A DNA stretch of 64,000 nucleotides. It comes from Mesorhizobium shangrilense. GTDB lineage: Bacteria > Pseudomonadota > Alphaproteobacteria > Rhizobiales > Rhizobiaceae. The stretch is from positions 4,345,501 through 4,409,500 of the forward strand of contig NZ_JAQGPN010000001.1 in NCBI RefSeq assembly GCF_028826155.1, given 5' to 3'. Below the pieces are notes generated by a model that was not told the DNA's origin, ran no database searches, and saw only the letters and a list, made by a program, of their open reading frames with translations. Positions 18,728 to 27,499 of the stretch are shown piece by piece; the first letter of the stretch is position 1, and every line of letters begins with the position of its first letter. The position numbers and the translations under genes are program-made.

Positions 18728-19720
18728 TCAGCTCTCAAAAATGGTTCCCGCACCCGACGCCCGGGCGCGATCGCGGGCCAGCGTGGCAATCGCGGTGTCC
18801 TGCACCCCGGTCCCGGTGAGGTCGGCGACAGTGAGATCGCCAGGCGTGCGGCGGCCATGCTTCAGCCCCGCAACGATCTCGCCGAGTTCCGCCGCCTCCG
18901 CATCGGCCGCGATCAGCCCGGCCTCGATGGCGTGATGCAGTTCGCCCAGGCGTCGCGTCTGCCTGGCGCTGTCGGCGACGTAGAGGTCGGCCATGCGGAT
19001 GATGGCCGGCGCGAGCTCGTTCTTGTGCTCTGCGTCTGAGCCCATGGCGGTGATGTGCTGCCCGGACGAGACAAAGCCGGGCGCGATCAACGGCTCGCTG
19101 GACGGCGTCGTCGTGACGATGATGTCGGCGCCTGCTGCCGCCCTTTCACGGTCGGTCTCGGCGCGCACGGGAATGCCCAGGCGTTCACGCAACTCGCCTG
19201 CCGCGGCTGCGGACCTGGCGGCATCGCGCGCCCAGATCCGTGCTTCGGCGATAGGCCGCACGAGTTGCAACCCTTGCAGCTGGAGCCTCGCCTGCACGCC
19301 TGCTCCATAAATGGCGGCAACGGCAGAATCCTCGCGCGACAGGTGCTTCGCCGCCACAGCCCCCGCCGCCGCGGTGCGCACGTCGGTCAGGTATCCGTTG
19401 TCCAGCAGCAGCGCCTCGACGAGGCCGGTGTTTGCCGAAAGCAGCACCATCATGCCGCTGACGGACGGCAGCCCCAGCTTCGGGTTGTCGAAGAAGCCGG
19501 GGCTGATCTTGATCGCGAAGCCGTCGATGCCCGGCACATAGGCGGTCTTCACGTCGACCTCGCCGCGGTGCTCCGGAATGTCGAGACGCAGGATCGGCGG
19601 CATGGCGACGGGGAGCGTGGCGAGCGCGCGAAACGCGTTTTCCACGCAGGCGACGGCGTCGAGATCGAGTTTGACGATCTGCCTGAGCTCGGCCTCGGTC
19701 AGGATGGTCATGCGAGGCAT
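18728..19720 (-). CDS. eutC: Ornithine cyclodeaminase family protein EutC
   Basis: 330 residues of the ornithine cyclodeaminase/mu-crystallin family. It has the substrate Lys region VDVKTAYVPG, then GMMVLLSANTG, DNGYLTDVRTAAAGAVAAKHL, and the NAD-binding IYGAGVQARLQLQ near residue 140. In ectoine loci EutC is thought to act on a minor branch together with EutA and EutB. GGACG precedes ATG 19720. It lies between eutB and doeA on the same strand. Confidence 0.85.
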   Translation of the reverse strand: MPRMTILTEAELRQIVKLDLDAVACVENAFRALATLPVAMPPILRLDIPEHRGEVDVKTAYVPGIDGFAIKISPGFFDNPKLGLPSVSGMMVLLSANTGLVEALLLDNGYLTDVRTAAAGAVAAKHLSREDSAVAAIYGAGVQARLQLQGLQLVRPIAEARIWARDAARSAAAAGELRERLGIPVRAETDRERAAAGADIIVTTTPSSEPLIAPGFVSSGQHITAMGSDAEHKNELAPAIIRMADLYVADSARQTRRLGELHHAIEAGLIAADAEAAELGEIVAGLKHGRRTPGDLTVADLTGTGVQDTAIATLARDRARASGAGTIFES

Positions 19721-19734
19721 GGCACGTCCTTTCC

Positions 19735-19875
19735 CCTCCCCCTTGAGGGGAGGGTCCGGCCGAAGGCCGGGAGTGGGGTCAGTCCGGCAGCGCTCGAGGC
19801 CCCTTGAGCGACGCCCTCTGAGGTTCCCTCCTCTGTCGCCTTCGGCGGCATCTCTCCCTCAAGGGGGGAGATCGG
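19735..19875. repeat. Mosaic palindromic intergenic repeat
   Basis: The stretch between eutB and eutC is a chain of short perfect hairpins: CCCTCCCC/GGGGAGGG (19735-19755), CCGGCC/GGCCGG (19757-19771) and TCTCCC/GGGGGAGA near 19853-19871. A related CCCTCCCCCTCGAGGGAGG block occurs at about 23370-23390. Such dispersed palindromic elements are common between genes in Mesorhizobium-like genomes and may stabilise or terminate transcripts. The rest of 19721-20000 has no gene. Confidence 0.6.
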
Positions 19876-20000
19876 GTCCTCGCTACGGCTTCGCCATTCT
19901 GCAACGCTGGAGGAGGAGCGACGCAGATGAAGCTGCCAATCTTTCCCAGTGAGGGGGAGATGGCCGGCAGGCCAGAGGGCGGTGAATGCACGCAGAGGAC

Positions 20001-21017
20001 TCACGCCGCCCTCCCCTGCCGCTGCCCGGCGTCCGCCTTCTCGAATTCCGTCTCCTCCCCGCAGACGATCCGCCGGTGAAGATCCATGTCGATGTTGCGG
20101 CCGGAGACGACCACGACGGCCGGACCGTCGACGCGAAGCTTGCCGGCGAGGAGTGCCGCGACGCCGACAGCGCCGGCGCCCTCCACCACCTCCCGTTCCT
20201 CGGCGTAGAGGTGTCTGATGCCCGCGGCGATCTCAGCCTCGGAGAGCAGGACCACGTCGTCCAGCAGATGACCGCACATGGCAAAGGTCAGCCGGTTGGC
20301 AAGCCCGATGCCGCCACCGAGCGAATCCGCCAGCGTCGGCTGTTCCTCGACCAGCACGGGCCGGCCCGCATCGAGGCTCGCCTTCATCGCCGCGCCGCGC
20401 GCCATCGAGACGCCGATGACCCGGATGGCAGGTCGCAGAGCCTTCACTGCGGCGGCGATGCCGGCTGCAAGGCCCCCGCCGGAAACCGGCACCACCACCA
20501 CCGCGGCGTCAGGCACGTCCTCGAGCAGTTCCAGCCCGAGCGTCCCCTGCCCCGCGATCACCGCCGCATGGTCGAAGGGCGGCACCATCGCAAGACCTTC
20601 GTCGGCGACGAGCCGATCGACCTCCTCCTGCGCGTCGTCCTGGCTGCTGCCGACGATGCGGATGTCCGCGCCGAGCCTGCGGATCTCCGCGACCTTGTTT
20701 GCGGGCACCAGCCGCGACATGCAGACGACGGCGCGGATGCCCTCCAGCTTCGCCGCGTGGGCCAGCGCGCGTCCGTGGTTGCCGGTCGATGCGGCGACCA
20801 CGCCGCGCCGCCTTTCGTCGTCGGCAAGTCGGGCGATCGCATTCGACGCGCCGCGCAGCTTGAAGCTGCCGGTGGCCTGCCGGCTTTCGAGCTTCAGATG
20901 GACAGGCGCGCCGGCGATCTCGCCGAGCGAGGTGGAAAGGACGGTCGGCGTGCGCTCGATCCTGCCGGCGATGCGACGGCGCGCGGCTTCGATGTCGGAG
21001 AGGGTGACGGCGGTCAT
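20001..21017 (-). CDS. eutB: Threonine dehydratase-like PLP enzyme EutB
   Basis: 338 residues from ATG 21017; longer upstream readings run into eutA. It is a fold type II PLP enzyme: ATGSFKLRGA carries the PLP lysine near residue 55, STGNHGRALA the phosphate/substrate loop and VSGGGLAAG the glycine loop near 175. EutB belongs to the ectoine operon in rhizobia and is proposed to convert hydroxyectoine-derived intermediates by beta-elimination. Its start overlaps the eutA stop by 3 bases. Confidence 0.88.
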   Translation of the reverse strand: MTAVTLSDIEAARRRIAGRIERTPTVLSTSLGEIAGAPVHLKLESRQATGSFKLRGASNAIARLADDERRRGVVAASTGNHGRALAHAAKLEGIRAVVCMSRLVPANKVAEIRRLGADIRIVGSSQDDAQEEVDRLVADEGLAMVPPFDHAAVIAGQGTLGLELLEDVPDAAVVVVPVSGGGLAAGIAAAVKALRPAIRVIGVSMARGAAMKASLDAGRPVLVEEQPTLADSLGGGIGLANRLTFAMCGHLLDDVVLLSEAEIAAGIRHLYAEEREVVEGAGAVGVAALLAGKLRVDGPAVVVVSGRNIDMDLHRRIVCGEETEFEKADAGQRQGRAA

Positions 21018-21781
21018 GACAGGGCCACCGTCATCAGCTTCCCGAACTGCGGCCGCACGCTCTGGTCCCCGCAGAGCCGAAGGCAGCGCCACGCGGTCGC
21101 CTGGTTGCTGCTGACCACCGGCCGGCCCAGCACCAGCTCCATGGCCGAAATCACCAGCGCGGCGCGCAGCGCGGTGCACGACACGAACAGCGCCTCGGAC
21201 TGGGGAGCCATCGCCTCGCGCGCAAGTTCGGTGAGCGCGGCCGGTGCGATCCGCGCCATCTCGCGATCATCCTCGAAGCCGAGACAGGTGAAACGGTCAA
21301 TCTCGAAGCCTTGCCCGACGAAGTAGTCGGCCATCGGCCGGCTGGTTTCGACCGTGTAGGGCGTCAGCACGCTGATGCGGCGCGCACCGAGCGCCTTCAA
21401 GGCGTCAACCGCAGCGAGCGGCGGCGTGACGACCGGAACGCCCGGCTTCGCGGCCTGCAGGGCGGCCTCGATCTCGGCATCGCCGATCACCACGGAAGCG
21501 GAAGTGCAGGAATAGCAGATCGCGTCGAGCTGCTCGCCGGGCAGGATCAGCGCCGCACCCTCGGTGAGCGACGGCTGCATCCTGCGCAGGTTTTCTGGCG
21601 TCGTCGGATTGGCGTAGGGAATGCGCGCGACATAGACGCCGATCCGCTCGCCGGCGACGATGCGGCGGAAATCCGGTTCGGTCGTGTGGTCGGTTGCGAG
21701 CACGACCAGGCCGACGCGCTTCGCAAGCGGGCGGTCGTCGAGCGCGGGGCGTACGGAGTGGAGATGGATGGGGATCGTCAT
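21014..21781 (-). CDS. eutA: Arylmalonate decarboxylase/Asp-Glu racemase-like protein EutA
   Basis: 255 residues from ATG 21781. It shows the paired cysteines of the Asp/Glu/hydantoin racemase superfamily: ICYSCTSASVV near residue 90 and VSCTALRA near 205. In the ectoine locus EutA is assumed to isomerise or decarboxylate a hydroxyectoine-derived intermediate before EutB. Its stop overlaps the eutB start, and it lies 136 bp after ehuD, so import and catabolic genes are probably co-transcribed. Confidence 0.85.
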   Translation of the reverse strand: MTIPIHLHSVRPALDDRPLAKRVGLVVLATDHTTEPDFRRIVAGERIGVYVARIPYANPTTPENLRRMQPSLTEGAALILPGEQLDAICYSCTSASVVIGDAEIEAALQAAKPGVPVVTPPLAAVDALKALGARRISVLTPYTVETSRPMADYFVGQGFEIDRFTCLGFEDDREMARIAPAALTELAREAMAPQSEALFVSCTALRAALVISAMELVLGRPVVSSNQATAWRCLRLCGDQSVRPQFGKLMTVALS

Positions 21782-21917
21782 GGCAGACGGGGCTCCTGAC
21801 GCGGCATGACACTCCACCCTGGTCTGCGGATCATTGCGGTTTCCCCTTTCCGTCCAGGCCCAACCGGGGCGAGATGGACTGCGCAAGGGGCGTTCATCAT
21901 CGAGGTTCGCGCCATCG

Positions 21918-22577
21918 TCACCGCTCGATCCTCCCGTAGCGGCGCTCCAGCCAGCGCAGGGCGAACACCGAGATCAGGCTGATCACCAGGAAGAACGCGC
22001 CGACCAGCGTGATGGGCTCGATGTAGCGGTAGTAGGTGTTGGCGACGCTTTTCGCCTGGTTCATCAGCTCCAGGATGGTGATCGCCGACAGGAGCGGCGT
22101 CTCCTTGAACATGGCGACGAAATAGTTGGCCAGCGCCGGGATCATCGGAGGGATCGCCTGCGGCAGGATGATGCGCGTCCAGGTCTGCAGGGCGGAGAGG
22201 TTGCAGGCTTTCGCCGCCTCCCACTGGCCACGCGGCACGTTGTCGATGCCGGCTCGATAGACCTCGGCAGTGTAGGTGCCGTAGTGCAGTCCCAGCCCGA
22301 TGACGCCCGCCAGCAGCGGTGGCAGCAAGATGCCGATGTCGGGCAACACGTAGAAGATGAAGTAGAGCTGAACCAACAGCGGCGTGCCGCGGATGAACTC
22401 GGCGACGAAGCCGACGCTGCGCGACACCGCACGGTTCGGCGAACGGCGCAGCAGCGCAATGGCGAGGCCGACGACCGCCGCCAGCACGGAGCCGAGCAGC
22501 GTCGCCAGGATGGTGATCTTCACGCCCTCTATCAGGGTCGGCATGATCTGCCAGACGAAATTCCAGTCCCATTCCAT
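21918..22577 (-). CDS. ehuD: Ectoine ABC transporter permease EhuD
   Basis: 219 residues with five predicted membrane helices and the amino-acid-type (HisM/PAAT) permease signature: FIRGTPLLVQLYFIFYVLP, TYTAEVYRAGIDNVPRGQWEAAKAC and the ATPase-contact EAA loop leading to LPQAIPPMIPALANYF. It forms the transmembrane pore with EhuC. The start overlaps the ehuC stop by one base. Confidence 0.92.
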   Translation of the reverse strand: MEWDWNFVWQIMPTLIEGVKITILATLLGSVLAAVVGLAIALLRRSPNRAVSRSVGFVAEFIRGTPLLVQLYFIFYVLPDIGILLPPLLAGVIGLGLHYGTYTAEVYRAGIDNVPRGQWEAAKACNLSALQTWTRIILPQAIPPMIPALANYFVAMFKETPLLSAITILELMNQAKSVANTYYRYIEPITLVGAFFLVISLISVFALRWLERRYGRIER

Positions 22578-23236
22578 CAGGCGCGCACTCCGTCGAGGCC
22601 GCGCGCCATGCGCCGCTCAAGAGCGCGGATGGCGGACGAGATCATCATCGCGAAGATGAAGTAGAGGACCAGGATCGTCGCGAAGGGCACCAGCGTATTG
22701 CCGGTCTGCGAGCGCACGATGTTGGCCTGGAAGGTCATGTCGGCGAGCGAAATCAGCGATACGACCGATGTGGCCTTGAGCAGCTCGATCGCGTTGTTGC
22801 CGAAGGTCGGCAGCATGACGAGCAGCGCCTGCGGCAGGATGATGCGCCGCATGCACTGCCAGCGGCTGAGATTGAGCGCGACGCAGGCTTCGTACTGTTC
22901 CTTGCCGACCGACTGGATGGCGCCGCGGACGACTTCGGCGGCATAGGCGCCGACGTTGAGGCCCAGCGCCAGCACGCCCGCCTGCAGCGGGGTGAGCGAA
23001 ATGCCCATGAAGGGCAATACGAAATAGGCGAAGAAGAGCTGCACAAAAATGGAAGTGCCGCGGAAGAACTCGATATAGGCCGTGGCCAGCCAGCGGAGGA
23101 CGGCGTGCTGCGAGATGCGCCCGAGCCCAGCGATGAAGGCCATGGCGAGCGCCAGCACGGAGCCCATCACGGTCAGTTGCACCGTGACGAGCGCGCCCTG
23201 CAGGATCAGGTTTATGTATCCGGACCAGTCGGTCAT
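22577..23236 (-). CDS. ehuC: Ectoine ABC transporter permease EhuC
   Basis: 219 residues, paralogous to EhuD: FFRGTSIFVQLFFAYFVLPF, AEVVRGAIQSVGKEQYEAC and the EAA loop RRIILPQALLVMLPTFGNN. It pairs with EhuD, EhuA (ATPase) and EhuB (binding protein) for high-affinity ectoine/hydroxyectoine uptake. A 168-bp gap containing palindromic repeat material separates it from ehuB. Confidence 0.92.
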   Translation of the reverse strand: MTDWSGYINLILQGALVTVQLTVMGSVLALAMAFIAGLGRISQHAVLRWLATAYIEFFRGTSIFVQLFFAYFVLPFMGISLTPLQAGVLALGLNVGAYAAEVVRGAIQSVGKEQYEACVALNLSRWQCMRRIILPQALLVMLPTFGNNAIELLKATSVVSLISLADMTFQANIVRSQTGNTLVPFATILVLYFIFAMMISSAIRALERRMARGLDGVRA

Positions 23237-23329
23237 GGAGTGAGTACGGTTGCCCTTGTGATTAGCGCGGCGTCCAGTTCCCCATTGCGGGGAGACCGCG
23301 TCGCAAACGGGGTGGGTATTCCGCCAGAC

Positions 23330-23400
23330 CTCTCGAAGTCAGCGCATCCCCACCAGGGGTTGAGCGCCGCCCTCCCCCTCGAGGGAGGAGGGTCGGCAGC
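23330..23400. repeat. Palindromic intergenic repeat between ehuB and ehuC
   Basis: Contains CCCTCCCCCTCGAGGGAGG and flanking GC-rich palindromic words like those at 19735-19875. It sits inside the operon just after the ehuB stop, where a stem-loop could stabilise the ehuB message and raise binding-protein levels relative to permeases. That role is inferred. Confidence 0.5.
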
Positions 23401-23404
23401 GCCA

Positions 23405-24259
23405 TTATTGCGGCGCGCAGAGCTTCTCCATCGACGTCGACATTGCCGCCGCCGCGGAGAACCCGTACGGCTCGATGATCTTCGCGAACTCTCCGGACTC
23501 CTTCATCTTGGCGAGTTCCACGTTGAAGGCGTCGCGCAGAGCCTCGTCGCCCTTCTTGAAGGCCGCGCCGTCGCAATAGACCGGCGCGCCCACAACGGGC
23601 GCCACAACCTCAAGGTTCGGGTCGTTCGCCTTCTTGATCAGATCGTTGATCGAGAGAACAGGAAGCGAATAGGCGTCGATGCGGCCGTCCTGAACCATTT
23701 TCAGGCCGCTCTGGCCGTCCGGCACCACGATGACCCGGTCACGCGGCACGCCGGCTTCGAGCGCCAGCTTTTCCTCCGTGCCGCCACCCGGAGCGCCGAC
23801 CGTCGCGGTCGTGTCCTTGGCGATGTCGGCGTAGCTCTGGAAGCCCTTCGGATTGCCCTTCTTGACGAGCAGCGCCTCCGCATCGCACAGCACCGGCTCC
23901 GAATAGACGACCGCGGCGCAGCGCTCGGGCTTCATGAAGAGACCCGCAGTGACGACGTCATGCCGACCCGCCTGCAGTCCGGGGATCATGGCCCCGTATT
24001 CGGAAATCGACGCGACGATCTCCGGCACGCCGAGACGCTTGAAAATCTCCCGCGCCACGTCCGGGGCCGCGCCCGACACCTTGCCGTCGGCGGCGACTGC
24101 CGTATAGGGCGGCTCGTTGGCAATGGCGACGCGCGCGAAGCCCTGCGCCTTCAACTGCTCGAGCTTGCTGTTGTCCTGCGCCGACGACGGCAGGGAAACG
24201 GCAAGGGCCGCGGCGACGGCAACTGCGCCCGCACCGGCCAGAACTGCGAATTTCCTCAT
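23405..24259 (-). CDS. ehuB: Ectoine/hydroxyectoine ABC transporter substrate-binding protein EhuB
   Basis: 284 residues from ATG 24259, with AGGAG 9 bases upstream. The N-terminus is a Sec signal peptide (MRKFAVLAG..., cleavage near PSSAQDN). The mature part is a SBP_bac_3 family periplasmic protein: GFARVAIANEPPYTAV at the start, ISEYGAMIPGLQAGRHDVV and a lobe-2 INDLIKKANDPN. EhuB binds ectoine in the periplasm through a cage of aromatic residues. It is encoded second in the ehuABCD transporter set. Confidence 0.92.
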   Translation of the reverse strand: MRKFAVLAGAGAVAVAAALAVSLPSSAQDNSKLEQLKAQGFARVAIANEPPYTAVAADGKVSGAAPDVAREIFKRLGVPEIVASISEYGAMIPGLQAGRHDVVTAGLFMKPERCAAVVYSEPVLCDAEALLVKKGNPKGFQSYADIAKDTTATVGAPGGGTEEKLALEAGVPRDRVIVVPDGQSGLKMVQDGRIDAYSLPVLSINDLIKKANDPNLEVVAPVVGAPVYCDGAAFKKGDEALRDAFNVELAKMKESGEFAKIIEPYGFSAAAAMSTSMEKLCAPQ

Positions 24260-24318
24260 GGTTCCCAACTCCTTTGGTTCTTTTTGAATGTTAGCGGCGT
24301 TCCGCCGCGGCATTGCGG

Positions 24319-25104
24319 TCAGACGCGGTGTCCGGCCGCGATGATCTTGCGCAGGAAGGTCTGCGTACGCTCCTGCCTGGGATTGCGGAAAATCTCGTCC
24401 GGCTTGCCTTCCTCGACGATCTTGCCGCGGTCGAAAAAGAGCACCCGGTCGGCGAAGTCGTGGGCGAAGCCCATCTCATGGGTGACCAGCAGCATGGTCA
24501 TGTCGGTCTCGGCGGCCAGCTTGCGCATGACGTTCAGCACCTCCTCGACCAGTTCCGGGTCGAGCGCCGAGGTCACCTCGTCGAACAGCATGATCTTCGG
24601 GGAAAGCGCGAGCGCCCGAGCGATGGCGACGCGCTGCTTCTGCCCGCCCGAAAGCTGCGCCGGCATCGCCTTCGCCTTCTCCGCCATGCCCACCATGTCG
24701 AGCAGTTCCATGGCGCGCTTTTCCGCCGCGGCCCGCGCGACGCCCTTGGTCAGCATCGGGGCCAGCGTCACGTTGTCGAGCACGCACATGTGCGGGAACA
24801 GGTTGAAGAGCTGGAAGACCATGCCGATCTTCTGGCGCATCCGGGTGAGATGGCGCTCGTCGGCGGCAACCAGGCCGCCGTTCTTCGGCATGTGATAAAG
24901 CTGTTCGCCCTCGATCTCGATATGACCGCCGTCAATGCGTTCCAGCGTCATCAGGATGCGCAGGATGGTCGTCTTGCCCGATCCGGACGGCCCGATCAGC
25001 GCCAGCTTCTCGCCGGGCATGACCTGCATGGAAAGCCCATCCAGCACCTTGAAGGCGCCGAAGCTCTTGCTGATCGCGTCGATCGCGATGATGGGCGCCG
25101 GCAT
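24319..25104 (-). CDS. ehuA: Ectoine ABC transporter ATP-binding protein EhuA
   Basis: 261 residues from ATG 25104. It has Walker A GPSGSGKT (about 39-46), Q-loop VFQLFNLFPHM, signature LSGGQKQR, Walker B IMLFDEVTSALD and H-loop VTHEMGFA. This is the ATPase of the PAAT-family importer and probably the first gene of the operon that runs ehuABCD-eutABC-doeAB. Just upstream are AT-rich repeats likely to be the operator. Confidence 0.93.
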   Translation of the reverse strand: MPAPIIAIDAISKSFGAFKVLDGLSMQVMPGEKLALIGPSGSGKTTILRILMTLERIDGGHIEIEGEQLYHMPKNGGLVAADERHLTRMRQKIGMVFQLFNLFPHMCVLDNVTLAPMLTKGVARAAAEKRAMELLDMVGMAEKAKAMPAQLSGGQKQRVAIARALALSPKIMLFDEVTSALDPELVEEVLNVMRKLAAETDMTMLLVTHEMGFAHDFADRVLFFDRGKIVEEGKPDEIFRNPRQERTQTFLRKIIAAGHRV

Positions 25105-25155
25105 CGTTCCTCCCAGCTGCGGTGTCCAACGCGCGAACGATGGGAAAGTTACCAA

Positions 25156-25192
25156 ATCATGTCAATTGCCAAAATAAAATCATGACAATAAA
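25156..25192 (-). promoter_or_regulatory. Operator/promoter region of the ehu-eut operon
   Basis: An AT-rich stretch holds two near-identical direct repeats, AAATCATGTCAAT and AAATCATGACAAT, about two helical turns apart. The 10-mer TGTCAATTGC (25160-25169) reappears inverted as GCAATTGACA at 26623-26632 in front of enuR and asnC. A shared site at both promoters fits control by EnuR, the MocR-type repressor of ectoine genes; this is inferred from position. Confidence 0.55.
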
Positions 25193-25212
25193 CTTGATTG
25201 GCGTGTTGCCGC

Positions 25213-26598
25213 TCAGATGGCGAGCAGAAGATGCTCGGGCTCTCCCATCAGAAGCTTGGCGATGATCCCCAGGCCGGCGCGCAATTCACCCTCGGTCGTC
25301 GACCCCAGCGAAATGCGCACCGCCGGCATCCAGGGGGCGTCCGAAGTGCGAAATGACGCGCCCGGCGCAATCGCCACGCCCTGCAATCTCGCCTGCGCGA
25401 CAAAGCCGTCCTCGGTGCGGTTCTCCGGCAATGGCAACCAGAGGTGCAACGCATGAGGATGGGTCAGGAAGCCTTCGTTTCCGAGCACTTCCGACACGAT
25501 CGCGTGACGGCGCGCGAGGGCGTCGCGCTGCCAGTGGACGAGCTCCATGGCAGTGCCGTCAGCCACCCATTTCGAAGCGATCTCGGCGACCATCGGCGTC
25601 GCCATCCAGTTCGAGACCAGGTGCCGGTTGGCGACCGCGGCAGCGTAGCGGTCGGGCGCGACCAGATACCCAATGCGCAGGCCGGGCACCACGATCTTGG
25701 TGAACGTCGTGAAATAGAGCGTGCGCTCCGGCGCGATGGCCGCGATCGGAGGCGGCCGGTCGGCGACCATGGGTCCCAGCACGTCGCTCTCGATGATGGC
25801 GATGTCGTGCTTGCGGGCCACCTCGGCGATCGCCGTGCGGCGCGCCTCGCTCATCAGGGTCGCCGTCGGATTGATGACGGAGGGCTGCACGAAAACGGCC
25901 CGGATGTCGGCTCCCCGGCACGCTTCGTCCAGGGCCTCCGGGACGATGCCGTCGCCGTCGATCGGCAGGCCGTGCAGGTGGAAGCCGAGATAGGTGGAGA
26001 GCGGCACCAGCGTATGGTGGCCGATGGCTTCGGTGGCGACCGTGGAGCCGGGCGGCGCCGCGCTCATGAGCGCCACCGTCATCGCCGCCGTGGCGCCGTT
26101 GGTCAGGCTGACGTTCTGCGGCGACACCGCGAGCCCGCATTCCTTCAGCCAGTCGACCGCGATCGCGCGATGGCGCGGAAAGACGACGTTGGGCCGGAAC
26201 GAAAGACCCGAACTCGACGGCAGGCTTTCGCTCAGCCAGGCAAGCGCCTGCTTGAGACGCTCGAGATGCATCGGCTCGCAGACGGGCTTCAGGATCGACA
26301 GGTCGATCACCTCGCCCGGCCGTTCCGGCAGGTAGGGCGGTTCCACTTCCGCCCTGGCCGTCTGCACGAAGCTGCCCCGTCCAACCTCCCCCGAGATCAG
26401 GCCCCTGCGGATCAGCTCGTCATAGGCGCGGCTCACCGTCTGCACCGACAGTTTCAGCTCATAGGCCAGGCGGCGATGCGTCGGCAGCTGGGCGCCGTTG
26501 GGCAGCTTCCCGTCATGAATGGCGCGCGCGAACTGGTCCGCCAGCGAGAGATAGGCCGGGCGTCGAATGAGCGTCGGATCGGGGCGCCATATTGTCAT
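25213..26598 (-). CDS. enuR: MocR/GntR-family transcriptional regulator EnuR
   Basis: 461 residues. A GntR winged helix at about 15-85 (LPTHRRLAYELKLSVQTVSR) is joined by a linker to a fold-type I aminotransferase domain, with the PLP-binding Lys301 in TTFTKIVVPG. EnuR represses ectoine uptake and catabolic genes until an ectoine-derived metabolite (N-acetyl-diaminobutyrate or diaminobutyrate) reacts with the PLP. It lies between ehuA and the divergent asnC, as in Roseobacters and rhizobia. Shared operator words lie at both ends of the gene. Confidence 0.9.
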   Translation of the reverse strand: MTIWRPDPTLIRRPAYLSLADQFARAIHDGKLPNGAQLPTHRRLAYELKLSVQTVSRAYDELIRRGLISGEVGRGSFVQTARAEVEPPYLPERPGEVIDLSILKPVCEPMHLERLKQALAWLSESLPSSSGLSFRPNVVFPRHRAIAVDWLKECGLAVSPQNVSLTNGATAAMTVALMSAAPPGSTVATEAIGHHTLVPLSTYLGFHLHGLPIDGDGIVPEALDEACRGADIRAVFVQPSVINPTATLMSEARRTAIAEVARKHDIAIIESDVLGPMVADRPPPIAAIAPERTLYFTTFTKIVVPGLRIGYLVAPDRYAAAVANRHLVSNWMATPMVAEIASKWVADGTAMELVHWQRDALARRHAIVSEVLGNEGFLTHPHALHLWLPLPENRTEDGFVAQARLQGVAIAPGASFRTSDAPWMPAVRISLGSTTEGELRAGLGIIAKLLMGEPEHLLLAI

Positions 26599-26604
26599 GA
26601 CGCA

Positions 26605-26640
26605 TTAGAGATCCAAATCAGTGCAATTGACAATGGGCCA
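26605..26640. promoter_or_regulatory. Divergent enuR/asnC control region
   Basis: The 86 bp between the two divergent regulator genes hold GCAATTGACA (26623-26632), the exact reverse complement of the word in front of ehuA, preceded by CCAAATCA that also has a counterpart there. Likely an EnuR or AsnC binding site. Confidence 0.5.
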
Positions 26641-26684
26641 CGTGACGCACCATGGTCGTTCCGACGGCATGTCCCCGGACAATC

Positions 26685-27173
26685 ATGAACGCTCCAAAGC
26701 TCGACGACATCGACCTGAAGATACTGGACGCCATCCAGCGCGACGGGCGCATCACGAAACTGGCCCTGGCGGAGAAGGTCGGGCTGTCGCCGACGCCCTG
26801 CTGGATGCGCCTGAGAAGACTCGAGAAGGCGGGCATCATCAGCGGCTACCATGCCAGGGTCGCGTCGCGGACCATCGCGCCGGTGGCCAACGTGCTGATG
26901 GAGGTCACGCTGGGAAACCACCGCCAAGCCGATTTCGACCGGTTCGAGCGCGCGGTGCGCCAGATGCCCGAGATCGTCGCGTGCTGGTCCGTCGGTGGCG
27001 GCGTGGACTACATCCTGAAGGTCATGACGCGCGACGTCGACGCCTATCAGCGACTGGTCGACGGCATGCTGGAGCGCGAGATCGGCATCGAGCGCTATTT
27101 CACCTACATCGTGACGCGCACGGTCAAGGAAGAGACCGTATTGCCGATGGCGGAACTCGTGGTCAGGTCATAG
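26685..27173 (+). CDS. asnC: Lrp/AsnC-family transcriptional regulator of ectoine catabolism
   Basis: 162 residues from ATG 26685. An N-terminal helix-turn-helix (ILDAIQRDGRITKLALAEKVGLS) is followed by the RAM/AsnC ligand domain (YHARV, VACWSVGGGVDYILKVMTRD). AsnC-type regulators accompany enuR in ectoine loci and activate the catabolic genes in response to diaminobutyrate derivatives. It is divergent from enuR. A Lrp-like palindrome lies in front of doeC downstream. Confidence 0.88.
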   Translation: MNAPKLDDIDLKILDAIQRDGRITKLALAEKVGLSPTPCWMRLRRLEKAGIISGYHARVASRTIAPVANVLMEVTLGNHRQADFDRFERAVRQMPEIVACWSVGGGVDYILKVMTRDVDAYQRLVDGMLEREIGIERYFTYIVTRTVKEETVLPMAELVVRS

Positions 27174-27247
27174 CGGCCTGCCCCAGACGCCGCCTTGTGG
27201 CGTGCGGGTGCGGGTGGCATGATGCTCGATTATCCGGGAGCGTTGCG

Positions 27248-27499
27248 ATGGATCGGATCAATCTCGACGACACGCAAGAAAGCCTTGCCGACGTGATCGC
27301 GCGGGTGGAGGGTGGCGAGACCGTGATCGTCACGCGCGGGGATGCGGTTGTCGCCCGCATCGAGCCCGTGGCGCGCGAATTCAAGCTGAAAAAGCCGATC
27401 GACTTCGAGCGGTTGAAGCGTGTCGCCGACTCTCTGCCGTACCAGGAACAGTCGGCTGGAGAGTTCATGCGCCGTCTGCGCGACGACGCGCGCTATTGA
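27248..27499 (+). CDS. Phd/YefM-type antitoxin
   Basis: 83 residues. The N-terminal half is the Phd/YefM DNA-binding fold (LADVIARVEGGETVIVTRGD, then VVARIEPV); the C-terminal half, FERLKRVADSL to FMRRLRDDARY, is the toxin-wrapping tail. It is intact and overlaps the TTG start of the following PIN toxin by 4 bases, the usual coupling of such pairs. The module sits inside the ectoine locus between asnC and doeC. Confidence 0.85.
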   Translation: MDRINLDDTQESLADVIARVEGGETVIVTRGDAVVARIEPVAREFKLKKPIDFERLKRVADSLPYQEQSAGEFMRRLRDDARY

